A stretch of DNA of 18,358 nt from contig DFEE01000007.1 of assembly GCA_002368645.1 (NCBI GenBank), positions 1 to 18,358 of the forward strand, written 5' to 3'. Positions 1-6,670 of the stretch are shown here, in pieces. The translations under genes were made by a program, and so were the position numbers. Positions within the stretch are counted from its first letter, which is position 1, and each line of letters begins with the position of its first letter. The DNA is from Bacteroidales bacterium UBA3810 (GTDB lineage: Bacteria > Bacteroidota > Bacteroidia > Bacteroidales > Paludibacteraceae). The notes below the pieces were generated by a model. It ran no database searches and was not told the origin of the DNA. It saw only the letters and a program-made list of their open reading frames with translations.

Positions 1-62
1 GCAATATTTTTACTGCTCCCGCCCTTTCACAAGAACCACCGCTCTCCGGGCGAAAGCGGGTG

Positions 63-93
63 CAAAAGTACAACAAATTTTTGACATGACAAA
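63..93 (-). promoter_or_regulatory. Leftward promoter for a gene or RNA outside the window
   Basis: Read on the minus strand, TTTG (90-93) lies 19 nt before TACTTTTG (63-70). This is an exact match to the Bacteroidota housekeeping pattern TTTG-N19-TAnnTTTG. Transcription should start near 57 and leave the window leftward, so 1-57 is probably the 5' leader of the next gene or a small RNA. The leader contains short GC-rich complementary arms and no ATG on that strand. I do not recognise it. Confidence 0.75.
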
Positions 94-180
94 ATTTTTT
101 TTCATATTTCACACTTTTGTACTTTCTATGTGACAAAATAAGGAGAATCGCACTACATAGAGAACATTTTATATATATTG

Positions 181-214
181 TGCGTGTACGTACGTAATGC
201 GTGTACGTACGCGC
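181..214. repeat. Alternating purine/pyrimidine tandem repeat
   Basis: The 14-mer TGCGTGTACGTACG occurs at 181-194 and again at 198-211, a 17-nt period, and runs on into CGCG. Apart from the TAA between the copies, the tract is almost pure alternating purine/pyrimidine (GT, AC and CG steps), a composition that can adopt Z-form or cruciform structure. It is noncoding and lies between the exbB-exbD operon terminator and the leftward promoter at 63-93. No known element is recognised. Confidence 0.6.
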
Positions 215-251
215 GGGCGGGTGCGTGAATATGTTAGAGGGGAGATAAGTA

Positions 252-278
252 AAAGGAGCACCGGTGTGGTGCTCCTTT
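252..278 (-). terminator. Intrinsic terminator of the exbB-exbD operon
   Basis: A perfect 11-bp stem, AAAGGAGCACC (252-262) with GGTGCTCCTTT (268-278), encloses a 5-nt loop. On the minus strand it is followed by TTTTACTT. It lies about 95 nt beyond the exbD2 stop codon and is the natural end of the leftward operon. The plus-strand flank is also T-rich (TTTATAATA), so it may work in both directions. Confidence 0.75.
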
Positions 279-286
279 ATAATACG

Positions 287-374
287 TTAATAGTAAATTC
301 CTAAACTTATACGTTAGATTATGCTGAATATGTAGTAGTCGGCCAATTCTAAATTAGGAGACAGTTACTATTAA
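287..374 (-). repeat. Long-range inverted repeat in the exbD2 3' UTR
   Basis: TTAATAGTAA (287-296) is perfectly complementary to TTACTATTAA (365-374), which contains the exbD2 stop codon. A second inner pair, CCTAA (300-304) with TTAGG (354-358), lies in the same nesting. Together they could fold the whole 3' UTR between the last codon and the terminator into one RNA domain. The function is unknown; it could protect the mRNA 3' end or be coincidental. Confidence 0.4.
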
Positions 375-841
375 TAGTTCGTGCGTTGTGTAGCAGCGTA
401 AGATATCTTCAGTGCGTAAGCACGGCGGAGTTCCTGTTTAATGTCCGCAATGACACCCATACGGGTTTCTTTATCCGCTTTGATGGAGACGGTCATAAGA
501 CCTTGGTCTTGTTCTTTCATGGAAGAGCGTTCATTGATGATATACTCACCAATCTCGCCAACTTCCGCGAAAGCGTCATCCAATTGGATACGTGTTTCAG
601 CACCATATTGTTTACGGAACTCGGCCATAGGTGTACCTACGTAGATATACCGCACGAGGGACTTTTTCTCCAGCTTAGTCAGCTCCGAAGCCTGTGGGTT
701 TTGGAACTGCACCTTGTAGGTGACCTCTTTCATGGACGTAACGGACATGAAGAAGAACAGCAGCATGAAGATGATATCGGGCAGAGAAGATGTATTCAGA
801 GCCGGCATCTCACGTTTAGTGTTTCGACGAATCTTAGCCAT
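371..841 (-). CDS. exbD: ExbD/TolR-family biopolymer transport protein (second copy)
   Basis: The 156-aa inner-membrane protein has the ExbD/TolR layout: a short basic cytoplasmic N-terminus, one transmembrane helix at about residues 20-38, and a periplasmic domain. The conserved membrane Asp that carries protons in this family is D22, in the motif LNTSSLPDIIFMLLFFF. With ExbB it should form the proton-driven motor that energises TonB-dependent outer-membrane receptors, or a TolQR-like complex. Its ATG is 2 nt beyond the stop of the upstream exbD, so the two are almost certainly translated together. It is the last gene of the operon; a 3' UTR and a hairpin terminator follow instead of the tonB gene often found here in Bacteroidota. 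Family assignment is secure, but the choice between ExbD and TolR is not. Confidence 0.93.
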   Translation of the reverse strand: MAKIRRNTKREMPALNTSSLPDIIFMLLFFFMSVTSMKEVTYKVQFQNPQASELTKLEKKSLVRYIYVGTPMAEFRKQYGAETRIQLDDAFAEVGEIGEYIINERSSMKEQDQGLMTVSIKADKETRMGVIADIKQELRRAYALKISYAATQRTNY

Positions 842-843
842 AA

Positions 844-1422
844 TTAGTTACCGTAGTTTTTAGGTTCGGCTTCAGAAATCTTTTGAGGATAGACTTTTTG
901 GACTTGTTTTTGTTGGTCCTCATCGAGTTCGTTATAGCCTTTATGAAAATACTTACGTGCACACTCGTCACGCAGTTCGTTGTAAGCAGCGACAAGTTCA
1001 TTTTGAACATCGAGGTAGGCTTGGTACTGTGTATCTACGTCGTTTTGGACAGAGATGACATGTTCCTTGGTATATCGTTGTACACCGATAGGTTCGCCGA
1101 AATCCTCTTCGAAGAGTTTAGGCAGATAGGCATCGTCTGTTTCGTTCAAGATAAACTCTTTGGCTTTAGCCCTCAGCTGCTTAACGTCCATCAGTTGTCC
1201 CTGCACCATGAGTTGGTTAGCAGAGTTGATCTTAACGACCATGAGGTTTCTCTTATTGATATCGGTATCCTCGATTTTTTGGTCAGGGGGTATCGGAGCG
1301 GGAAGCCTACGGGCGAGACCTTGGTTAACATCCATAGATGTAGTAACCAAGAAGAAGATCAGCAGCAGGAACGAGATGTCTGCCATTGAACTGGCGTTAA
1401 TCTGGGGGATTTTCTTAGCCAT
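844..1422 (-). CDS. exbD: ExbD/TolR-family biopolymer transport protein (first copy)
   Basis: The 192-aa inner-membrane protein carries the ExbD signature INASSMADISFLLLIFF, with the conserved proton-path Asp at D15 and a single helix at about 14-32. The periplasmic part is longer and more charged than that of the second copy. It starts 1 nt after the stop of the four-helix membrane protein and ends 2 nt before the second exbD. Paired, diverged ExbD proteins are usual in Bacteroidota TonB systems (for example Flavobacterium) and may form a heterodimer inside the ExbB pentamer. That assembly is inferred from the family and not visible in the sequence. Confidence 0.93.
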   Translation of the reverse strand: MAKKIPQINASSMADISFLLLIFFLVTTSMDVNQGLARRLPAPIPPDQKIEDTDINKRNLMVVKINSANQLMVQGQLMDVKQLRAKAKEFILNETDDAYLPKLFEEDFGEPIGVQRYTKEHVISVQNDVDTQYQAYLDVQNELVAAYNELRDECARKYFHKGYNELDEDQQKQVQKVYPQKISEAEPKNYGN

Positions 1423-1423
1423 A

Positions 1424-1900
1424 TTACTTCAACTTTTTAGTATAAATAACACCCCAAACGAGTGTGCAAACAGTAGCACAAACGAGGATGTATGTCAGGT
1501 AAAGACTTGCGTCAGCGAGTCGTGCCCAGTTACCAACATTATCAGTACCTTCGTAGCCGATAATCTTCACCTCATCGGTAGAGCCGAGGAACCAGCAAAG
1601 GATGAGAAGGAGAATAGCGCCACAAACGACACCGAGGGAAGTGAGAGCCCCTTTCTTGTCCACCTTGAGTGTCTCAGAGAATCGCCAAATAATGACGGCG
1701 AGGGTAGTGAGGCAAACCAAGATGACGAGGATATAGTTCCAAACGAGATAGAGGTCAGTGAAACGGGGGATATCCAGGAAATCACCTGCCACTTCCATAG
1801 ACCCGTTAGCTCCACCGGCAAAGAACATCAGCGAGAAGATGATGCCCAAAGCGAGTAGTACCCACAGGGTTATTCTGGAGATTAATTTATAATTTTTCAT
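1424..1900 (-). CDS. Four-helix inner-membrane protein of the exbB-exbD operon
   Basis: This 158-aa protein has four predicted membrane helices (about residues 10-29, 52-72, 86-106 and 130-153), a short basic N-terminus (MKNYKLISR) and a basic C-terminus (TKKLK), so both ends are probably cytoplasmic. It has no motif I can name. It lies 33 nt after exbB and 1 nt before exbD. A membrane protein of unknown function in this slot is, as I recall, common in Bacteroidales ExbB/ExbD clusters, so a role as an accessory subunit of the proton-channel complex is plausible. That function is inferred from context only. Confidence 0.85.
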   Translation of the reverse strand: MKNYKLISRITLWVLLALGIIFSLMFFAGGANGSMEVAGDFLDIPRFTDLYLVWNYILVILVCLTTLAVIIWRFSETLKVDKKGALTSLGVVCGAILLLILCWFLGSTDEVKIIGYEGTDNVGNWARLADASLYLTYILVCATVCTLVWGVIYTKKLK

Positions 1901-1933
1901 TGTGATTTTGGATTTAGTTATTGGTACTATATC

Positions 1934-2761
1934 TTATTTTTTCTTTTTAGCGTCATACTCAACCATGAGGTCAAGGAGTTTGAGCGAACTATCTTCCATA
2001 TCGTTGGTGAGACCTTCAACGAGAGAGAGGATGTAGTTGTAGAAAATTTGAAGAATAATAGCAATAATCAAACCGAGGAGGGTAGTTAACAAAGCCACCT
2101 TAATACCACCGGCTACAACGGTAGCGGAGATATCACCAACTTGTTGGATTTTATCGAAGGCAGCAATCATACCGATAATGGTTCCCAAGAAACCTAACGA
2201 CGGAGCGATAGAGATGAAGAGGGAGATCCAAGATAGGTTTTTCTCGAGCAAGCCGAGTTGGATGCCACCATAGGAAGCGACAGCTTTATCAACAGACTCA
2301 ATACCTTCGCCATAGTGGCTTAAGCCTTCTGCAAAGATAGAAGCAACGGGGCCACGTGAGTTTTGGCAGAATTTGTAAGCTTCGTCAACACCACCTTTGT
2401 TCAGTGCATTTTCAACGCCATCGAGGAGTGCCTTGGTGTTGGTTTTGCTGAGAGAGAGATAGATAATACGCTCGATGCAGAGAGCGAGACCAAATACCAA
2501 GCAGAGGAGGGTGAGAGCCATAAATCCAGCGCCACCTTCAATAAACTTCGTTTTGAGTGTTTTGTGAAGAGCGACGAGTCCGCCAGCTTCTTCTTGAGCT
2601 TCAACAACGGGAGCCTCAGCGGGAGCTTCAGCAGCGGGAGCTTCTTCAACAACTTGTTCTTCTTGAGCAGGAGCAGCAGCTTCTGCTTGTTGAGCCATTA
2701 CAGCATTGCTGCCAAAAGCAAGCATTGCGATAACTGTAAGGGTAGCAAATACTTTTTTCAT
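1934..2761 (-). CDS. exbB: MotA/TolQ/ExbB proton channel protein
   Basis: The 275-aa protein begins with a signal peptide (cleavage likely after VMA at residue 23), followed by an Ala/Glu/Pro-rich periplasmic linker (24-60) and three membrane helices (about 78-97, 176-200, 218-243). The ExbB/TolQ core is plain: APSLGFLGTIIGMIAAF at 186-202, and the VAGGIKVALLTTLLGL stretch leading into the last helix. It forms the channel oligomer around ExbD and converts proton motive force into TonB work. The cleavable N-terminus with an acidic/proline linker is a known elaboration in Bacteroidota and absent from E. coli ExbB. It is first in the leftward operon. No TAnnTTTG promoter is visible in the 217 nt between it and the tRNA-Ser gene, so it may depend on the tRNA promoter or an atypical one. 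Confidence 0.93.
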   Translation of the reverse strand: MKKVFATLTVIAMLAFGSNAVMAQQAEAAAPAQEEQVVEEAPAAEAPAEAPVVEAQEEAGGLVALHKTLKTKFIEGGAGFMALTLLCLVFGLALCIERIIYLSLSKTNTKALLDGVENALNKGGVDEAYKFCQNSRGPVASIFAEGLSHYGEGIESVDKAVASYGGIQLGLLEKNLSWISLFISIAPSLGFLGTIIGMIAAFDKIQQVGDISATVVAGGIKVALLTTLLGLIIAIILQIFYNYILSLVEGLTNDMEDSSLKLLDLMVEYDAKKKK

Positions 2762-2978
2762 GAGAATAAAAATTGAATTATTAATGTTTTCGTATTAGTT
2801 CTTAAGTGTTTACGTTGGACCGGGATTTCTTCGGTTTTTCTTAAGGAGGACCGGGATTTCTGCGTAATCCCGATTTCTTGCCAGAAGCATCCTGGCAAGA
2901 AATCACATCTTGATACCCGTTAGGCTGTCGTTAAGCGAGCTTACGCCAGCCTTCCGTCTATCAATCTGTTCTTCCTTG
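2762..2978. other. tRNA-Ser to exbB intergenic region with T-arm-like repeats and hairpins
   Basis: GGACCGGGATTTCT occurs twice (2817-2830, 2848-2861). Its core GACCGGGATT recurs inside the tRNA-Ser T-arm (2985-2994). Two hairpins follow: CGGGATT/AATCCCG (2852-2858 with 2866-2872) and a perfect 12-bp stem, 2873-2884 with 2892-2903, around a 7-nt loop. Another weaker stem, AGGCTG/CAGCCT, spans about 2920-2955. Neither of the two strong hairpins has a T-tract on the minus strand. No ORF or standard promoter was seen. The content suggests tRNA-end remnants or a structured leader for exbB. Confidence 0.55.
2873..2903. repeat. Perfect 12-bp hairpin downstream of tRNA-Ser(GGA)
   Basis: ATTTCTTGCCAG (2873-2884) and CTGGCAAGAAAT (2892-2903) are exact reverse complements around a 7-nt loop. 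It is 76 nt past the tRNA 3' end on the tRNA's strand and 112 nt before the exbB start. Without a U-tract it is not a classical terminator. It could be a processing site or the base of an mRNA leader. Confidence 0.6.
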
Positions 2979-3066
2979 CGGAGAGACCGGGATTCGAACC
3001 CAGGAAACCCTTTTGGGGTTTACACGCTTTCCAGGCGTGCCTCTTAAGCCACTCGAGCACCTCTCC
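2979..3066 (-). tRNA. tRNA-Ser(GGA)
   Basis: An 88-nt class-II tRNA. The acceptor stem pairs GGAGAGG with TCTCTCC (one G-U pair) and the discriminator is G. The anticodon stem CACGC/GCGTG holds loop CTGGAAA, giving anticodon GGA for UCC/UCU codons. A long variable arm (AAACCCC/GGGGTTT type) and the T-arm GGTTCGAATCC are clear. CCA is not encoded; CAA follows the discriminator. It is read leftward from the promoter at 3129-3160. Confidence 0.97.
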
Positions 3067-3128
3067 TTGACCGTTCGCAGCTAAGCCTCATGATGCGGCT
3101 ACTCATCCATTTCTTGTCAAACGGCTTG

Positions 3129-3160
3129 CAAAATTACAAATTATTTTGGAATATACCAAA
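3129..3160 (-). promoter_or_regulatory. Promoter of tRNA-Ser(GGA)
   Basis: On the minus strand TTTG (3157-3160) precedes TAATTTTG (3129-3136) with a 20-nt spacer, matching the Bacteroidota consensus. Just upstream, 3161-3188 is almost entirely A on this strand and could act as an UP-like element. The predicted start near 3123 leaves a leader of about 57 nt before the mature tRNA. Confidence 0.8.
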
Positions 3161-3188
3161 TCTTTTCTATTTTTTTTTTATTTTTTTT

Positions 3189-3947
3189 CTATTTTAGCCC
3201 AAAAAGTGCCTTTGCATTGGCATTTGTGGTGCTTTCGATAGCAGAAACGGGGAGTTGATAGACGTCCGCGAGTGTTTGCATGACGTAAATCATATATCTA
3301 CTTTCATTGGGTTGTCCTCTAAAGGGGACAGGCGTCATATAGGGCGCATCCGTTTCAAGGACTAACCGGTCTAAAGGAATGTCGGTGAGGTGTTCTCTAA
3401 GTTTGCTATTTTTGAAGGTTATAACCCCTCCTATTCCCAAGTAGAGTCCCATTTGGATGTACTGTTTGGCTGTTTCGTTGGAACCCGAGAAGCAGTGCAT
3501 GACGCCTCTAAGTGATGGGAATTGTCGGAGTATGTCGATGATATCTGCTGTAGCGTCCCGCGCGTGAATCATGACGGGGAGGTCCAAGTCAACCGCCCAT
3601 TGGAGTTGGCGGATGAGTGCCAATTTCTGCTGTTCTTTATAGGTTATATCGAAGTGATAGTCAAGTCCTATTTCGCCAATGGCGATAAAGTTATGTTGGT
3701 GCAGCATCGCCTCAAGAGCGTCCAGTTCCTCCTCCCAATTATCGCCTACATTTTCGGGATGCAGTCCTATGGCGGGATGGAGGTATGCGGGATACTGTTC
3801 ACATACTCTAATCACCTCGGGCATGTCTTTCAGGCATACACCGGGGACGAGGATCTGCTCTACACCGGCGTCTTGCTGCCTTTTAATACAAGCCTCAAGA
3901 TCTACCGTGTAGAGCGGGTCATCGATATGACAATGGGTATCAATCAT
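3189..3947 (-). CDS. tatD: TatD-family metal-dependent hydrolase / DNase
   Basis: The 252-aa cytoplasmic TIM-barrel hydrolase has all expected metal ligands: H5 and H7 in DTHCHIDD, E92 in IGEIGLDYH, H128 in MIHARDA, H151 in MHCFSGS and D200 in ETDAPYM. Members of the family act as 3'-5' exonucleases or endonucleases on DNA, and some act on D-aminoacyl-tRNA or other substrates, so the exact substrate is open. Length is normal. It is the last gene of the run beginning with the RlmL-like gene and lies 30 nt beyond the galactanase stop. No hairpin plus U-tract follows; the AT-rich stretch after it is A-rich in its own direction and runs into the tRNA-Ser promoter. Confidence 0.92.
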   Translation of the reverse strand: MIDTHCHIDDPLYTVDLEACIKRQQDAGVEQILVPGVCLKDMPEVIRVCEQYPAYLHPAIGLHPENVGDNWEEELDALEAMLHQHNFIAIGEIGLDYHFDITYKEQQKLALIRQLQWAVDLDLPVMIHARDATADIIDILRQFPSLRGVMHCFSGSNETAKQYIQMGLYLGIGGVITFKNSKLREHLTDIPLDRLVLETDAPYMTPVPFRGQPNESRYMIYVMQTLADVYQLPVSAIESTTNANAKALFGLK

Positions 3948-3977
3948 TGTGTTAAATGTCCGTTAGGGGGTAGCAGG

Positions 3978-5309
3978 TTATTTCAAGATTTTAGTACCAT
4001 TAAAGATATATAGTCCAGCGGGAAGGGTTTCATAGTCCGTGCCCATAGGTAATCCTGTAACGCTGTAGTAGATACCGTCTTGGCGTGTTTGTACTGCTTC
4101 GAGTCCGGACGGCATTGCGGGTAAGAAGGCTCCTAAGCTATTGAGCCCGGCATATGCTCTATGGCTATTGGGGTCAAAAAGTCCGCGGTTAATCCAGTTG
4201 GTTATAACAATTTTAGAAGCACTCCATGTAGCGCCACCACACCCATTTTCTTCGGGGAACCAGTAGTATAGTCCATTGACATAATCATAGTCCGCCAAGA
4301 ACGTAACCAAGTCATCCAAGTAGGCTTTTTGTCCGGTGCCGGAAGCAGGCCATGTGTCAGCTGTGTAATAACTTCCGGAAGGTACAGCGTTTTTCGTAAA
4401 GGGGAAATAGTTATTGTAATACGCTGTTTCGACAATTTGGATATTGCGGTTGGGGAAATAGTTGTGCAAGGCTTCCAATGTTGTTTTGAGCTGTGTGCCG
4501 TCCGCGCTGTTCATCCAGCCATGCCAGAAGGGATAATAACTCAGTCCGATGATATCATAGTCCACATTTCCGGCAGCAATGTTACGGAAATAATCGGTGC
4601 AATAATTCCATTTGGCCGTTCTTTCGATATGGATAATGATTTTGGCGTCGGGGCAGACTTCGCGTACGGCGCGAGCTCCTTGGTTGAGGAAGCCTGCGAA
4701 TCGTGTCCAGGCGGGGTCAGCCGTTCCATTATAGAATTTACTGGTGGGGTATGCCTTGTCACTGTTATCGCGCCAAAGCATGCCATAAGATATTTCGTTG
4801 CCAATCTGCACGAAGTCGGGTGTAGCGCCGGCTGCGACAAGTGTTTCCAGACATTCCTTGGTGTAGGTGTACATGGTGTCATAAAGTTCCTGCTCGGAGA
4901 GCGACTCCCACGCGCGAGGAATGAACTGTTTGACGGGGTCAGCCCATGTGTCGGAGTAATGAAAATCCAGCATGAATGCCATTCCTGCGTCTTTGATACG
5001 ACGACCTAAAGCGGTGACGTATGCAAGGTCTTGCACCTCGCCTTGTTTGGTGCCATCGGCATTGGTGATAACGGGATTGACAAAGAGTCGTACACGGCAG
5101 CTATTCCAATGCAAGGTATTGGCAGCATAGGTCACAAGGTTATTGATAGTTGCCCCCGAATTGGTTTTGTAGGGGGTGTCGTACTGCTCGTAGGAAGGAA
5201 GTAAAGAGATGTCTCCGCCGACAAAGCGGGAGGTTGAGTACGTTTGGTCCTGCGCCTGAACAGTAAGGGCTGTGAAGGCAATGAGCAAAAGAGAAAGGAT
5301 TTTTTTCAT
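3978..5309 (-). CDS. Secreted endo-beta-1,4-galactanase, GH53
   Basis: The 443-aa secreted enzyme has a signal peptide (MKKILSLLLIAFTALTVQAQ, cleavage near 18-20). The GH53 (beta/alpha)8 barrel covers about 25-395: FVGGDISLLPSYE, the DFHYSDTWADP loop, the acid/base E172 in VQIGNEISYGMLW, LSYYPFWHG, and nucleophile E294 in IVETAYY. GH53 cleaves beta-1,4-galactan, the side chains of pectin and arabinogalactan I. The last 35 residues (GLPMG...LPAGLYIFNG) resemble a short degenerate T9SS-type C-terminal sorting domain, consistent with surface display or release. Context is odd: the gene sits 23 nt after queA and 30 nt before tatD, with no SusC/SusD or transporter nearby. GH53 assignment is strong; substrate is from the family. 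Confidence 0.92.
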   Translation of the reverse strand: MKKILSLLLIAFTALTVQAQDQTYSTSRFVGGDISLLPSYEQYDTPYKTNSGATINNLVTYAANTLHWNSCRVRLFVNPVITNADGTKQGEVQDLAYVTALGRRIKDAGMAFMLDFHYSDTWADPVKQFIPRAWESLSEQELYDTMYTYTKECLETLVAAGATPDFVQIGNEISYGMLWRDNSDKAYPTSKFYNGTADPAWTRFAGFLNQGARAVREVCPDAKIIIHIERTAKWNYCTDYFRNIAAGNVDYDIIGLSYYPFWHGWMNSADGTQLKTTLEALHNYFPNRNIQIVETAYYNNYFPFTKNAVPSGSYYTADTWPASGTGQKAYLDDLVTFLADYDYVNGLYYWFPEENGCGGATWSASKIVITNWINRGLFDPNSHRAYAGLNSLGAFLPAMPSGLEAVQTRQDGIYYSVTGLPMGTDYETLPAGLYIFNGTKILK

Positions 5310-5332
5310 GTTACAAAAAGTATTAGTTAATA

Positions 5333-6646
5333 TTAAGTATTTAAAGAATCTTTATCATTTTTAAACAAGATAGATGAATCACCATAAGACAAGAAGCGAA
5401 AATCATGCTTCAAGGCGTAGTCATAGACGCTGTGCCAGTCGTTGCCAATAAAGGCAGAGACGAGGAGCAAGAGCGTGGACTTAGGTTGGTGGAAGTTGGT
5501 AATCAGTTGGTCCACAACACGGAAAGTATATCCGGGTTTAATCATGATTTGGGTTTCGCCATGGAGTGTATCCTGGTGTGTCTCGTCCAAGTAATTGAGG
5601 AGGTTTTGCAGCGCCTCAGCCGTGGATATGTATGTTATGGGGATGTTATCCGGATCTATGCTCCCTGGGTCGTTGAGCACCCGATCAGCACCCGATGGAG
5701 TTACGGCGGAGTCATGGGGGGAATTGCAAGGGGCTATAGAAAGAGTGTTATAGGGGTCGAACTGCGAAACGGCGAGTGTATGGAGTGCTCCCATCCAATA
5801 AAGCGATTCGAGTGTCCGCATGGAGGTAGTGCCAACGGCAACGATATGTCCGAGGTTATCTTTGATGTCTTGAATAGTCTGACGGGGCACGGCAATAATC
5901 TCCGTGTGCATGGGATGTTGGTCAGCGTCTTCTGTTTTGACAGGTTGGAAGGTTCCGGCGCCGACATGAAGGGTCAGTTCCGCCATCTTAATTCCCTGTT
6001 GCCTGAGTCCGTCCAGTACTTCGTCGGTAAAGTGCAGTCCTGCCGTGGGGGCGGCAACAGAGCCTTTGATGCGGGAGTAGACCGTTTGGTAGGTCGTTTT
6101 GTCTGATTCTTCGGTGGGGCGATTGAGGTACGGCGGAATAGGCAGTTCGCCCAATTGGTCCAGGATTTCGGCAAAGGAGACTGTGCTATCATTCCAGGAG
6201 AATCGTATCTCATGGGTATTGCCGGAAGTGGAAAGTCTTTCGGCGGAGAGAATGCCTCCTTGTGTACCGAATGGAAGGGTAAGCGGACCGGATTTCCATT
6301 TCTTAAGGTTGCCGACCATACATTTCCAGACGCATCCGGTGGTAGAGCTTAGTGAAAGCTGATAGTCCGAAGGGGAGGTGGGATTTAAGCAAAATACCTC
6401 TATTCGCGCGCCTTCGTGGCCATCTGTCGATTGTTTATGGAAGACCAAACGTGCCTGAATTACGCGCGTGTTATTATAAATAAGGAGCGAGTCGGCAGGA
6501 ATGTACTGCCCGATATGGAAAAAGAGGTCTTCATTCAGTTTGCCATCCCGATAGACCAGCAGTTTGGAGTGGTCACGTGGCGAAACCGGATGCTTGGCGA
6601 TGCGCTCATCGGGCAGGGGGTAATTATAGTCGTTAATGTTAATCAT
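5333..6646 (-). CDS. queA: S-adenosylmethionine:tRNA ribosyltransferase-isomerase QueA
   Basis: QueA moves the ribosyl part of SAM onto preQ1 in tRNA to make epoxyqueuosine at position 34. Family motifs are present: YNNTRVIQARL (57-67), AAPTAGLHFT (198-207), LHVGAGTFQPV (226-236), HTEI (247-250) and NFHQPKSTLLLLVSAF (384-399). At 437 aa it is longer than the usual ~345-aa enzyme. The extra length is mainly an uncharacteristic, Ser/Pro/Asp-rich stretch at about 290-337 between VGTTSMRTLES and ITYISTAEAL, plus additional residues at 85-150. Longer QueA forms do occur in Bacteroidota, so this is probably a loop expansion and not damage. It lies 24 nt after the RlmL-like gene and 23 nt before the galactanase, in one apparent operon. 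Confidence 0.94.
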   Translation of the reverse strand: MININDYNYPLPDERIAKHPVSPRDHSKLLVYRDGKLNEDLFFHIGQYIPADSLLIYNNTRVIQARLVFHKQSTDGHEGARIEVFCLNPTSPSDYQLSLSSTTGCVWKCMVGNLKKWKSGPLTLPFGTQGGILSAERLSTSGNTHEIRFSWNDSTVSFAEILDQLGELPIPPYLNRPTEESDKTTYQTVYSRIKGSVAAPTAGLHFTDEVLDGLRQQGIKMAELTLHVGAGTFQPVKTEDADQHPMHTEIIAVPRQTIQDIKDNLGHIVAVGTTSMRTLESLYWMGALHTLAVSQFDPYNTLSIAPCNSPHDSAVTPSGADRVLNDPGSIDPDNIPITYISTAEALQNLLNYLDETHQDTLHGETQIMIKPGYTFRVVDQLITNFHQPKSTLLLLVSAFIGNDWHSVYDYALKHDFRFLSYGDSSILFKNDKDSLNT

Positions 6647-6670
6647 ATTCTTTGTTGTTAGGTTGCCGGG

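Noticed and set aside
1..57. A riboswitch or known small RNA in the leftward leader
   Set aside because: I compared it with the TPP and cobalamin consensus from memory and found no match; too little of the RNA lies within the window.
1160..1858. Plus-strand open frame of 232 codons across the exbD/membrane-protein junction
   Set aside because: Antisense to two well-supported genes, with low-complexity acidic translation and no family resemblance.
3161..3188. T-rich stretch after tatD as a tatD terminator
   Set aside because: On the tatD strand it is A-rich and no hairpin precedes it; it fits better as an UP-like element for the tRNA promoter.
4329..5009. Plus-strand open frame of 226 codons inside the galactanase gene
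   Set aside because: Antisense shadow; the GH53 frame carries all catalytic motifs and a signal peptide.
5405..6106. Plus-strand open frame of 233 codons inside queA
   Set aside because: Antisense shadow of queA, with no domain and no promoter.
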